Source of the DNA: DATBSK01 sp964501785
GTDB lineage: Bacteria > Actinomycetota > Acidimicrobiia > IMCC26256 > PALSA-555
Assembly: GCA_964501785.1 (NCBI GenBank)
Contig: CAZCUD010000005.1
Span: 1-64,000, forward strand
Length of the DNA: 64,000 nt
Reading direction: 5' to 3'
Shown: piece after piece, positions 51,916 to 60,054 of the stretch
How the letters are laid out: the number at the start of each line of letters is the position of its first letter
How positions within the stretch are numbered: the first letter of the stretch is position 1
Program-made: the position numbers and the translations under genes
Notes under the pieces: model-generated
Database searches by the model: none
Seen by the model: only the letters and a program-made list of their open reading frames with translations
What the model was told of the DNA's origin: nothing

Positions 51916-53255
51916 GCCGGCATGACCTCCAGCTGCGAGCGGCGCGCGGCGTCCTTCTTGAGCCGTTCCCGGATCTCGTCGCCGAACCACCGCTCGAGGC
52001 TCACGACGTGGCTCATCGTCGACGGACCGAGCGCGCAGATCGTCGTCTGCGCGAAGGGCGCGTTGAGCCCGGGCACGATGTTCTGGCCGAAGTCGAGCAG
52101 GAGGTCGAGGTCGTCGGGGCGCCCGAGCCCGTTGGCCATCCGGTAGAGCACCTTCGAGATCCAGCCCGAGCCCTCGCGACACGGCGTGCACTTGCCGCAC
52201 GACTCGTGGGCGAAGAACTTCGCGAGCCGCCACGACACGAGCAGCGGGTCGACGGTCTCGTCGTAGACCATGATCGCTCCGGAGCCGAGCATCGTCTGGA
52301 GCTCGGACGCGCGATCCATGTCGAGCGGCTCGTCGAGGTGCTGCGGCATCAGCCAGGGGGCCGACGCGCCACCGGGGATGAAGAACTTCATCTTCTTGCC
52401 GTCGCGCACGCCGCCCGCGAGGCCCTCGATCAGGTCGCGGAACGACATGCCGAGCTCGACCTCGTAGTTGCCGGGGCGCTCGACCATCCCGGACACCGAG
52501 AAGATGCGGGTGCCGGTCGACTTGTTGACGCCGAGCCCGGAGTACCACTTGCCGCCTCGCCGGATGATGTGCGGGACGGTCGACATCGTCTCGACGTTGT
52601 TGACGACCGTCGGCGCGGCGTAGACGCCCTGCGCCGCGGGGAACGGCGGCTTGATGCGCGGCATCGCCCGCTCGCCCTCGAGGCTCGACAGCAGACCCGT
52701 CTCGTCGCCCGCGATGTAGCAGCCCGCGCCCCGGTGCACGACGAGGTCGAGGTCGAAGCCCGACTTCAAGATGTTCTTGCCGAGGTAGCCGTTGGCGTAC
52801 GCGTCGTCGACGGCCTGCTGGAGACGGTCGGCCCCGAGCGCGAGCTCGCCGCGGATGTAGATGAACGCGTGGTGCGCCTGGATCGCGTACGCGGTGATCG
52901 CCGCGCCCTCGATGATCTGGTGCGGGTCGCCCTCGATGAGCATGTGGTCCTTGAAGGTGGACGGCTCGCCCTCGTCGGCGTTGACCGCCAGGTAGCGCGG
53001 GAACACGCCGGCGGGGAGGAACGACCACTTCTGCCCGGCCGAGAAGCCCGCGCCGCCGCGGCCGCGCAGGCCCGACGTCTTGACCTCCTCGATGATGGCG
53101 TCGGGCTCCATGCCGAGCGCCTTCTCGAACGCGGAGTACGCCTTGTTGTGCTTTCGCGCCGCCTCGAACGTCCACGAGTCCTTCGGGCGGGCCCGGAGGA
53201 ACTTGGTGACGATCCGCGTCTCGGCGGCGTCGGGCGAGGGCTTCTTCGTGGGCAT
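51912..53255 (-). CDS. nuoF: NADH-quinone oxidoreductase subunit F, operon 2
   Basis: A 447-residue flavoprotein that oxidises NADH. GLRGRGGAGFSAGQKW is the NADH-binding glycine loop, VNADEGEPSTFKDHMLIE the FMN site and ESCGKCTPCREG plus Cys in TTICALGPST bind cluster N3. The ATG at 53255 overlaps the nuoE stop (TGATG). Only operon 2 has this gene. Confidence 0.97.
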   Translation of the reverse strand: MPTKKPSPDAAETRIVTKFLRARPKDSWTFEAARKHNKAYSAFEKALGMEPDAIIEEVKTSGLRGRGGAGFSAGQKWSFLPAGVFPRYLAVNADEGEPSTFKDHMLIEGDPHQIIEGAAITAYAIQAHHAFIYIRGELALGADRLQQAVDDAYANGYLGKNILKSGFDLDLVVHRGAGCYIAGDETGLLSSLEGERAMPRIKPPFPAAQGVYAAPTVVNNVETMSTVPHIIRRGGKWYSGLGVNKSTGTRIFSVSGMVERPGNYEVELGMSFRDLIEGLAGGVRDGKKMKFFIPGGASAPWLMPQHLDEPLDMDRASELQTMLGSGAIMVYDETVDPLLVSWRLAKFFAHESCGKCTPCREGSGWISKVLYRMANGLGRPDDLDLLLDFGQNIVPGLNAPFAQTTICALGPSTMSHVVSLERWFGDEIRERLKKDAARRSQLEVMPA

Positions 53256-53782
53256 CAGGTCGTCGTCCCCGTGCTCGTGCCCGAGATCGTGCGCGCGGTG
53301 AGGTCGCCGCGCTTGTACTGCTCGATCACCTCGATCGCGTCGTCGGGCGTCAGCCCGTTGTGGAACTCGTAGTTGACCTGGAGGACCGGCGTCATGTCGC
53401 ACGCGGCGAGGCACTCGACCTCTTCGACCGTGACCTCGTCGTCGTCGAGGTAGCGCAGGCGCAGCGCGTCGAGGAGGTCGGGGCCGCCGTTGACGAGGCA
53501 CGACACGTTCGTGCACACCGACACGACGAGCTTCCCGACCGGCTCTCGCTTGAACATCGTGTAGAAGGAGCACGTCCCGAGCACCAGGGCGGGCGTGAGG
53601 TCGAGCAGCTCCGCGACGTCCTCCATCGCTTGCGGCGTCACCCAGCCCTCGCGGTCCTGCGCGAGGTGCAGCAGGGGCAGCAGCGCCGACTTCGGGTGCG
53701 GGTAGCGGGCGATGATCTCCTTCGCCCGACGACGGTCCGCGTCGGTGAGGCCGCTCCCGCGCTCGGTGATCGGGGTGCTCAT
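53255..53782 (-). CDS. nuoE: NADH-quinone oxidoreductase subunit E, operon 2
   Basis: A 175-residue 24-kDa-type subunit with a thioredoxin-like fold binding [2Fe-2S] cluster N1a through C90, C95 (VCTNVSC), C124 and C128 (ECLAAC). The N-terminal helical part reads LLPLLHLAQDREGWVTPQAM. Start overlaps the nuoD stop by four bases. Confidence 0.96.
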   Translation of the reverse strand: MSTPITERGSGLTDADRRRAKEIIARYPHPKSALLPLLHLAQDREGWVTPQAMEDVAELLDLTPALVLGTCSFYTMFKREPVGKLVVSVCTNVSCLVNGGPDLLDALRLRYLDDDEVTVEEVECLAACDMTPVLQVNYEFHNGLTPDDAIEVIEQYKRGDLTARTISGTSTGTTT

Positions 53783-55071
53783 CGGTCGACCTCGCCGAGG
53801 ATGGGGTCGACGCTGGAGATCACCGCGACCGTGTCGGCGACGAGGGTGCCCTCGACCATCGGCGCCGTCGTCTGGAGGTTGTAGAAGGACGGACCGCGGA
53901 TGTGCAGCCGCACTGGCTTGCCGGTGCCGTCGGACACCAGGTAGCAGCCGATCTCACCTCGTGGTGACTCGATCGCGACGTAGGTCTCACCCGGCGGCAC
54001 CTTGAACCCCTCGGTGAAGAGCTTGAAGTGGTGGATGAGCGCCTCCATCGACTCGTCGATGCGGGCGCGCGGCGGCGGGGTGACCTTGCGGTCCTGCACG
54101 CGGTAGTCGCCGGAGGGCATGCGCTCGATGCACTGGCGCACGATCTTCACCGACTCGAGGATCTCCTGGAGCCGGATGAGGTAGCGGTCGTAGCAGTCGC
54201 CGTTCGACGTGTAGATGACGTCGAAGTCGACCTCGTCGTAGGCGAGGTACGGCTGGGCCTTGCGCAGGTCCCACGGGAACCCGGTGGAGCGCAGGATCGG
54301 CCCGCTCGCGCTCAACGAGAGCGCCTGCTCGGTGGTGATCATGCCGACACCGACGAGGCGCTCCATCCAGATCGGGTTCTCGGTGAGCACCTCGGCGTAG
54401 TCGCGCGTGCCGGCCTCGATCGTGTCGAGCGCCTCGAGCGTCGCCTCCTCCCACCCGTCGGGAAGGTCGGCCGCGACGCCGCCGGGACGGATGAAGTTGT
54501 TGTTCATTCGCAGGCCGGTGAACTGCTCCAGCAGGCGCAGCGTGACCTCGCGCTCGCGCCAGCCGTAGATCATCATCGAGATCGCCCCGATGTCCATGCC
54601 GTTGGTGGCCTGGAACAGCAGGTGCGACGCACAGCGGTTGAGCTCCGCGAGCATCATGCGGATCCACACCGCGCGCGGCGGGACCTCGATGTCGAGGAGT
54701 CGCTCCACCGCCATCGAGTAGACGAGCTCGTTGCTCAGCGGCGAGGCGTAGTCCATGCGGGTGACGTTGGTGGAGCCCTGGACGTAGGTGAGCTCCTCGG
54801 CCGTCTTCTCCATGCCGGTGTGGAGGTAGCCGATCACCGGCTTGGCCCGCAGCACCGTCTCGCCCTCGAGCTCGAGCATCACCCGCAGCACGCCGTGGGT
54901 CGACGGGTGCTGGGGACCCATGTTGATGATCGTGGTGTCGGTGTCCTCGGGCCACAGCCCGCCCGTCATCACGATCTCGCGGGTGCGCGGCTGGAGGACC
55001 TGCGCGCCCTCGTCGGTCTGGCCTTCGAGGCGCCCTTCCTCGCGGGCGTCGAGGTGGTGGAGGTCGGTCAT
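53779..55071 (-). CDS. nuoD: NADH-quinone oxidoreductase subunit D, operon 2
   Basis: A 430-residue 49-kDa-type subunit. INMGPQHPSTHGVLRVMLEL, PVIGYLHTGMEKTAEELTY, TRMDYASPLSNE and GFPWDLRKAQPYLAYDEVDFDV are diagnostic. At the position of the methylated arginine in NDUFS2 it has Thr85 (HTGMEKT), as in Thermus-type enzymes. The ATG at 55071 overlaps the nuoC stop; about 35 extra residues precede the conserved core. Confidence 0.96.
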   Translation of the reverse strand: MTDLHHLDAREEGRLEGQTDEGAQVLQPRTREIVMTGGLWPEDTDTTIINMGPQHPSTHGVLRVMLELEGETVLRAKPVIGYLHTGMEKTAEELTYVQGSTNVTRMDYASPLSNELVYSMAVERLLDIEVPPRAVWIRMMLAELNRCASHLLFQATNGMDIGAISMMIYGWREREVTLRLLEQFTGLRMNNNFIRPGGVAADLPDGWEEATLEALDTIEAGTRDYAEVLTENPIWMERLVGVGMITTEQALSLSASGPILRSTGFPWDLRKAQPYLAYDEVDFDVIYTSNGDCYDRYLIRLQEILESVKIVRQCIERMPSGDYRVQDRKVTPPPRARIDESMEALIHHFKLFTEGFKVPPGETYVAIESPRGEIGCYLVSDGTGKPVRLHIRGPSFYNLQTTAPMVEGTLVADTVAVISSVDPILGEVDR

Positions 55072-55634
55072 CGCGGGCTCGGGTCTTCCTTGAAGGTCAC
55101 GGGGACCCGCGACGGGGCGTCGTCCTTGCGCAGCGGATGGCCGACCCAGTCGTCGGGCATGAGGATGCGGGTGAGGTCGGGGTGGCCCTCGAAGGTGACG
55201 CCCATCAGGTCGTAGGCCTCGCGCTCGGCGAAGTTCGCGCCGGGGAAGAGGTCGGTGATGCTGGCGATCGTCGGGTCGGACTCGGGCACCTCGCTGATCA
55301 CGCGGATGCGCCGGTTGCGGGGGTGCGAGAGGAGGTTGGCGACCACCTCGTACCGTTCGGGCGTCACGCCCTCGACCGCGAGCCGGGTCTCGTCGCGGAG
55401 GTGATCGACCGCGGTCACGTCGACGCACATCGTGAACTGCTGGGCGTCGCGCAGGTGCGCCGCCACTTCGTGCCACGAGCTCCGGTCGACGTAGACGACG
55501 GGCTGGCCGTGCGACTCGTGGAACACCGCGCCCGGGAACTCGGCGACGAGCGCCGCCGCGACCTCGTCGGACACCACGGCCACGGGCGCGTCCGGTTCGT
55601 GAATCTCTTCACGAGCGTCGTCGGCGTCGGGCAT
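55068..55634 (-). CDS. nuoC: NADH-quinone oxidoreductase subunit C, operon 2
   Basis: A 188-residue 30-kDa-type subunit. RYEVVANLLSHPRNRRIRVISEVPESDPTI is the family strand block (given as two halves around NRR), and LFPGANFAEREAYDLMGVTFEGHPDLTRIL then DDWVGHPLRKD form the signature. It follows nuoB by 22 bases. Confidence 0.95.
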   Translation of the reverse strand: MPDADDAREEIHEPDAPVAVVSDEVAAALVAEFPGAVFHESHGQPVVYVDRSSWHEVAAHLRDAQQFTMCVDVTAVDHLRDETRLAVEGVTPERYEVVANLLSHPRNRRIRVISEVPESDPTIASITDLFPGANFAEREAYDLMGVTFEGHPDLTRILMPDDWVGHPLRKDDAPSRVPVTFKEDPSPR

Positions 55635-55656
55635 CGTGGGTCCTCGGGCTGGGTGG

Positions 55657-56220
55657 TCAGGCCGACCGGGAGAGGGTCACGGGCTGGACGGTCGACGGCG
55701 TGCCGTCGATCTGCTCGACGTGGATCTCGGCGCCGCGGTGCTCGCCGCGCCGCTTCATGATCTCGCCGTGGTGGATCTCGTCGTGCAGCATCAAGATGCC
55801 GTGCATGAGCGTCTCCGGCCCGGGAGGACAGCCCGGGACGTAGACGTCGACCGGCACGACCTGGTCGACGCCCTGCACGAGCGCGTAGTTGTTGAACATG
55901 CCGCCGGTGCTCGCGCAGACCCCCATGGAGATCACCCACTTGGGCTCGACCATCTGGTCGTAGACCTGGCGCAGCACCGGGGCCATCTTCTGGCTCACCC
56001 GCCCGGCCACGATCATCAGGTCGGCCTGGCGCGGGCTGGCGCGGAAGACCTCCATGCCGTAGCGGGCGAGGTCGTAGTGCGCGCCGCCGGCAGCCATCAT
56101 CTCGAGCGCGCAGCACGCGAGGCCGAAGGTCGCAGGCCACACCGAATGGCGCCGCGCCCACTTGACCAGGTCTTCGAGCCGTCCGGTGAGGATGTTGTGG
56201 GGGATCTGCTCCATCCCCAT
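55657..56220 (-). CDS. nuoB: NADH-quinone oxidoreductase subunit B, operon 2
   Basis: A 187-residue PSST-type subunit carrying cluster N2 ligands C36-C37 (GLACCALEMM), C102 (MGVCASTGG) and C131 (YVPGCPPGPE). The last ~30 residues (HHGEIMKRRGEHRGAEI...) extend past the core. It starts one base after the nuoA stop. Confidence 0.96.
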   Translation of the reverse strand: MGMEQIPHNILTGRLEDLVKWARRHSVWPATFGLACCALEMMAAGGAHYDLARYGMEVFRASPRQADLMIVAGRVSQKMAPVLRQVYDQMVEPKWVISMGVCASTGGMFNNYALVQGVDQVVPVDVYVPGCPPGPETLMHGILMLHDEIHHGEIMKRRGEHRGAEIHVEQIDGTPSTVQPVTLSRSA

Positions 56221-56221
56221 G

Positions 56222-56686
56222 TCAGGCCGCCTCTTCGGTCTGCTCGCGCGCCGCGGGGTCGAGCCCGCCGCGCCCGGTCGCGCCCTTGGCGCGCAGCACG
56301 CTGCCCGCGACCCGCTGCGTGATCTGCTTCGCCGGACCCCAGTCGACCGCGCCGGTGGACAGGAGGTACGCGAACGGCACCAGCAGCACGAGGAGGAACA
56401 CGCCCATCGTGATGACGCCGTACGTGCCCAGCGGCTTCAGGATCGTCGTGAAGGGATACAGGAAGATGATCTCGACGTCGAGGACGATGAACGCCATCGC
56501 CACGAGATAGAAGCGCACGGGGAACCGCTCGGCCGGCTCGACCTCGGGCACGATCCCGCACTCGTACGGAGCGACCTTTGCCGACGTCGGCCGCTTCGGG
56601 CCCAGCAGCTTCGACGCCACGAACGAGAGAGCCGCGAACAAGAACACGAGCACGACCATCGCCAGGATCGGCAGGTACTGCTCCAC
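56222..56686 (-). CDS. nuoA: NADH-quinone oxidoreductase subunit A, operon 2
   Basis: A 154-residue three-span subunit and first gene of operon 2. APYECGIVPEVEPAERFPVRFYLVAMAFIVLDVEIIFLYPF is the conserved loop (with the YECG cysteine present, unlike operon 1) and span. A C-terminal tail of ~35 residues is unusual. The operon promoter should lie in the 137-base gap 56687-56823. Confidence 0.95.
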   Translation of the reverse strand: MEQYLPILAMVVLVFLFAALSFVASKLLGPKRPTSAKVAPYECGIVPEVEPAERFPVRFYLVAMAFIVLDVEIIFLYPFTTILKPLGTYGVITMGVFLLVLLVPFAYLLSTGAVDWGPAKQITQRVAGSVLRAKGATGRGGLDPAAREQTEEAA

Positions 56687-56739
56687 GTCTCCCTCCCTCC
56701 TCGTCTCCCGACGCTCGCTCGACGTCGAGCGGGCGTCGC

Positions 56740-56762
56740 GCGCCGCAGGCTACCTCCGGCGC
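56740..56762. repeat. Hairpin upstream of nuo operon 2
   Basis: GCGCCGCAGG (56740-56749) pairs with CCTCCGGCGC (56753-56762), one mismatch in ten, across a three-base loop. It is in the gap between the HNH gene stop and nuoA. Next to it is GCTCGCTCGACGTCGAGCG (56713-56731), another palindrome. It may terminate readthrough from the HNH gene or lie in the nuoA leader. Confidence 0.4.
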
Positions 56763-56823
56763 TCGCTCGGGCTGAACTGCTGGGCGGCCCGGGGCGGGCC
56801 ACCTCGCCTCGGCCGCTCCGACC

Positions 56824-58071
56824 TCATGGCGGATCGGGTCCGGTGGTCGCGCCGGCGAGGTCGGCTTCGGCGGGGTCGGGGCCTGCCGGTTCGGTGCAGT
56901 CGCTGTCGGTGGGTGGTCGGGCCCGGGGATCGTCGGGTGGGACGAGGTCCCAGGCACCCGGCCGGCCGATGACGACCCAGCCGCAGTGCTGCTTGAGGTG
57001 ATCACAAGCGGTGCAGATCCGCCATGCGTTGTCCTGATCGAGGATGCCGCCCAATGCGTAGGGGTGGATGTGGTCGATGACCAGGTTGCGGGTGTTCTCA
57101 CAGGCCTGGCGGCCACAGACCGGGTAGGTGGCTTCGAGCCAGCGGCGCAGCTTGGCGGGGACCGTGCGCGTCATCGACGAGATGTGGGTGATCCGGTCGT
57201 GCTCGTCACGCACCCGCAGGCTCACGCGGGCGTCACGCAGCAGCCGCCGGGCGGTGGTAACCGGGATCGGCCCCAACCCGGGGACCTCGCACCGTTCGCC
57301 CTTGACGAGGTGGCCGCGTTCGAGGGCAGCGTCGCTCACGTCGAGGCGAGCGTCGATCGGCTTGGCGGGCCCGCCCCCGAGGATGAGGTTGGCGACCGCG
57401 TCGGCCAGGTACGCGGCCCGCGGCTCGCGCCGGCCCGCGGCACGCGCATCACGGAACACGCGGTCGGTCTCGGCCTGCACCGCGGCGTAGATGCCCGGCG
57501 CGTGGTCGGGTGAGAACCGGGCGTCGAGGCGCAGGTGCCCCCGGTGGTCGAACAGATGCGCCTCCCGGGTCTCGTGCAGGTTGCGATCCCACTCCCTGTC
57601 GTCCTTCACCGACGCGGCGATCACCCGCGCGCAACGCTCCCGCAGCCCCTTGATGGGCCGCAGGCGCCGCGCATAGCCGACCAGCTCGCCCTGGGCGTCG
57701 GGATCCTTGACCGCGGCGGCGGTGATCTCGCGGGTCGCGGTCTCGCTCAGCTCCCCCGCCCGAAACGACTGCTCCACGACCGGGAGCTCGGGCAGGCGCT
57801 TCGCCGCCCGCAGCATCCCTTCCGCCGCGCCCACCGACACCCCCGACCGATCCGCGAGCAGCTGACCAGCCGATCGATGCCCCGACGCGCGGTGCGCGCC
57901 GGTCTCTTCGACCCGCACCGCCGCCAGCGTCTTGCCCGCGGCGGCGAGGCGCTCGATCCGCGCGAACAGCTCCAACACCGTGACCGCATCCGGGCCGTCC
58001 ACACACGCCGGCTCGAAGCCACGCACCACACCCTCGAGGGTGTCCAGTGCAGCGCGGACCTGATCGAACAC
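56824..58071 (-). CDS. DUF222 / 13E12-type HNH endonuclease
   Basis: A 415-residue protein with an N-terminal DUF222 helical domain (about 1-290: ELFARIERLAAAGKTLAAVR, SVSVGAAEGMLRAAKRLPELP-like region) and a C-terminal HNH nuclease (about 318-365): CGRQAC, LVIDHIHPYALGG, NAWRICTACDHLKQH. It is the mycobacterial 13E12 REP family pattern, common and often multicopy in actinobacteria; some members are in the SOS regulon. The GTG at 58071 follows GGAGG, five bases away. A perfect LexA box lies 108 bases upstream. Biological role unknown. Confidence 0.88.
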   Translation of the reverse strand: MFDQVRAALDTLEGVVRGFEPACVDGPDAVTVLELFARIERLAAAGKTLAAVRVEETGAHRASGHRSAGQLLADRSGVSVGAAEGMLRAAKRLPELPVVEQSFRAGELSETATREITAAAVKDPDAQGELVGYARRLRPIKGLRERCARVIAASVKDDREWDRNLHETREAHLFDHRGHLRLDARFSPDHAPGIYAAVQAETDRVFRDARAAGRREPRAAYLADAVANLILGGGPAKPIDARLDVSDAALERGHLVKGERCEVPGLGPIPVTTARRLLRDARVSLRVRDEHDRITHISSMTRTVPAKLRRWLEATYPVCGRQACENTRNLVIDHIHPYALGGILDQDNAWRICTACDHLKQHCGWVVIGRPGAWDLVPPDDPRARPPTDSDCTEPAGPDPAEADLAGATTGPDPP

Positions 58072-58178
58072 GATGCCTCCTGCCTGTCACTTCACTGTGG
58101 GGAAGTCGGTTGGCAGGACCCTTCTCACCCGAGCTCTGTCGGGAGCATCGCCGGTCCGCGAAGCGTGCCCTCACTCTA

Positions 58179-58194
58179 TCGAACACGCGTTCGA
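58179..58194. promoter_or_regulatory. LexA (SOS) box upstream of the HNH gene
   Basis: TCGAACACGCGTTCGA is a perfect 16-bp palindrome-like operator (TCGAAC-N4-GTTCGA), the consensus for actinobacterial LexA. It lies 108 bases upstream of the DUF222/HNH start in a gap with no other gene on that side, so it should make that gene DNA-damage inducible. Confidence 0.85.
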
Positions 58195-58269
58195 TTGTCA
58201 AGGGCTCGCAGCTCGGCAGCCCGGTCGCAGGAGTGGCAGCAGAAGCGCGCGCGTTGGTCGGCGCTTAGG

Positions 58270-58632
58270 TCAGGCGGCGTCGGCGAGGCGCCAGCTGATC
58301 GCGGGGGCGGCGGTCGGAGCCGTCGCGGTGTCGGCGAGCAGCGAGAGGTCGGTGAGGCCGTTCTCTGGGGCGTCGGCGACCTTCTTCCTCCGCTTCTTGC
58401 CGGCGGCCGCGGCGAACAGCCCGCCGATCACCGATACGGCGCCGAGGATGGCGAGCGGGAGGGTGCCGGGGCCGCTGCCGGTGAAGGCCAAGACGCCACC
58501 GACGCCGACCGAGCCGACGACCGGGGCGCTGACGGCCGGGCCGCCACCGAGCGGCCCGCCGCCGACGGGTGCGTCGGCCACGACGTTCACGCCGGCGACG
58601 CCGACGCTGGGGTCGGATGCGCTGAAGCTCAT
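58270..58632 (-). CDS. Small protein with LAFTG sorting-like motif and basic anchor
   Basis: A 120-residue protein. Residues 1-47 are Gly/Val/Ala-rich. LAFTG (48-52) is followed by a hydrophobic span (about 57-76) and KKRRKK (79-84), the layout of a class E sortase (LAxTG) sorting signal. But there is no N-terminal signal peptide, and 36 further residues follow the basic stretch. It begins after GAGGA and lies 43 bases downstream of the glycosyltransferase gene, so they form an operon. Function unknown. Confidence 0.65.
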   Translation of the reverse strand: MSFSASDPSVGVAGVNVVADAPVGGGPLGGGPAVSAPVVGSVGVGGVLAFTGSGPGTLPLAILGAVSVIGGLFAAAAGKKRRKKVADAPENGLTDLSLLADTATAPTAAPAISWRLADAA

Positions 58633-58675
58633 GTTCGTTCCTCTTCTTCCAATCGGGGGGATGACGTGCGATCGG

Positions 58676-59815
58676 TCACGCCGCGTCGGCGGCGTAGCGC
58701 GTGGGCGAGGTCCAGGTGCAGGACTCGACCCGCGGCGCGCGGACGGTCTTGACGAAGGCGTGCACGAAGTTCACGCGCTGCACCCAGTCGAGGACGATCA
58801 GCGCCGGGGCGAGCGGCACCAGCCGCCAGCGCCGCAGCGCGATCGCGCCGATGGTCGCCCACAGCACGTAGCCGCCGACGTAGATCGCGAGGGTGCGCAG
58901 CGGGCTGCCGGTCACCGCGAACGTCAGGGCGAGCATGGCCGGCCATGCCAGCACGTACAGCGCCCAGTCGAGGATGAGTCCGAGGTACGTGACGTCGAAC
59001 AGCGTGGCGCGCCGACCGATGCGGTGGCCGTGGATGCCCTGCATGGTGCCCCAGAGCCAACGCAGGTTCTGCCGGTACCACTCGCGCAGGGTCGTCGGGT
59101 CCTGGATCAGGGCGATCGCGGCCGGCGCGTAGACGATCCTGCCGAGCTTGCGGCGATGCGTCTCGAGCGTCCAGTAGGTGTCGTCGACGATGTAGGGCGT
59201 CTGCTCGCTGACGACCTGCTGGAGCACCGACGTGCGGTACAGCGAGTTCGATCCGGCGATGCAGGTCATCACGTTGAGCATCGACTGCCCGCGGCGGATG
59301 AAGAGCTGGTACTTCCAGTAGGAGAACGCGCGCGCGGCCACCCACGGGTTCCAGCGGACCTTGTGGGTCCAGTCGGAGACCGTCCTGCCGACGACGATCG
59401 CCACGCCCGCGCGCATCTTCTCCAGGCCGCGCCGGATGAAGTCGGGCGCGATGCGGGTGTCGTCGTCGATGATGGCGACGGTCGCGAACCGACGGGGGAT
59501 GTCGAAGTGCCGGAGGGCTCGGGCGATGGCCGCGGGCTTGCCGACGTTCTCGGTGAGGACGAGCACCTCGGCGCCGGCGGCCGCGGCGACTCGGGCGGTG
59601 TCGTCGGTGCTCCCGTCGGAGACCACGAACACCGCGGCCTGCTCGAGGGCCCGCTCGACGGCGACCCCGATCTCCGACTCGCCGTTGCGGCAGGCGATGA
59701 GGACGCATGCGGCGGCCTCGGGGGCGACGTCGCTGCCGCCCGCGTACCAGCGGATCTCGGGCAGCGCCGGCCCGGGTGGGATCGTCGACGTACCGGTCTT
59801 CGTGGCTCGGCCCAT
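58676..59815 (-). CDS. Processive family 2 glycosyltransferase (membrane)
   Basis: A 379-residue GT-A fold polymerase of the cellulose/hyaluronan-synthase type. Motifs: SDGST (66-70), the metal-binding IIDDDT (DDD 117-119), VDDTYW (210-215), and the processivity motif QNLRW (249-253). Three to four spans follow (LILDWALYVLAWPAMLALTFAV, LAIYVGGYVLWATIGAIAL). It would extrude a beta-linked exopolysaccharide; the sugar is unknown. The ATG at 59815 is preceded by a 239-base gap with no other gene, containing the operon promoter. The LAFTG protein gene lies directly downstream. Confidence 0.9.
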   Translation of the reverse strand: MGRATKTGTSTIPPGPALPEIRWYAGGSDVAPEAAACVLIACRNGESEIGVAVERALEQAAVFVVSDGSTDDTARVAAAAGAEVLVLTENVGKPAAIARALRHFDIPRRFATVAIIDDDTRIAPDFIRRGLEKMRAGVAIVVGRTVSDWTHKVRWNPWVAARAFSYWKYQLFIRRGQSMLNVMTCIAGSNSLYRTSVLQQVVSEQTPYIVDDTYWTLETHRRKLGRIVYAPAAIALIQDPTTLREWYRQNLRWLWGTMQGIHGHRIGRRATLFDVTYLGLILDWALYVLAWPAMLALTFAVTGSPLRTLAIYVGGYVLWATIGAIALRRWRLVPLAPALIVLDWVQRVNFVHAFVKTVRAPRVESCTWTSPTRYAADAA

Positions 59816-60054
59816 GACTCCTGCTGCTCCTCGCGGCCCTCGCGGGCCGTCCGATGCAGGATTGGGCCGGTCTCACCACTCGCTCGCCCCGACCTCAAGG
59901 GTGACCGACTTCGGTCGGGGGTCCTAGCGTCCCGGTCCTGCGTAACCACTCAGGGTGGTCACTGGACATCAACCGTACACGGAGAGTGATATTCCGCGCC
60001 AACCGTGGCCACTCCACCACCAGCGGTGGGCAGCAGGCCCAGAGGGACTCGGGC

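Noticed and set aside
49186..53175. A single long minus-strand frame that would fuse nuoG to upstream sequence
   Set aside because: The part upstream of 51915 is an out-of-frame shadow of nuoF, Arg/Pro/Ala-rich and without motifs. nuoF is intact in its own frame and ends by overlapping the nuoG start.
56824..58071. DUF222/HNH gene as an insertion sequence or intein
   Set aside because: No terminal repeats, no target duplication and no host-gene interruption are visible. It is a free-standing gene with its own promoter gap.
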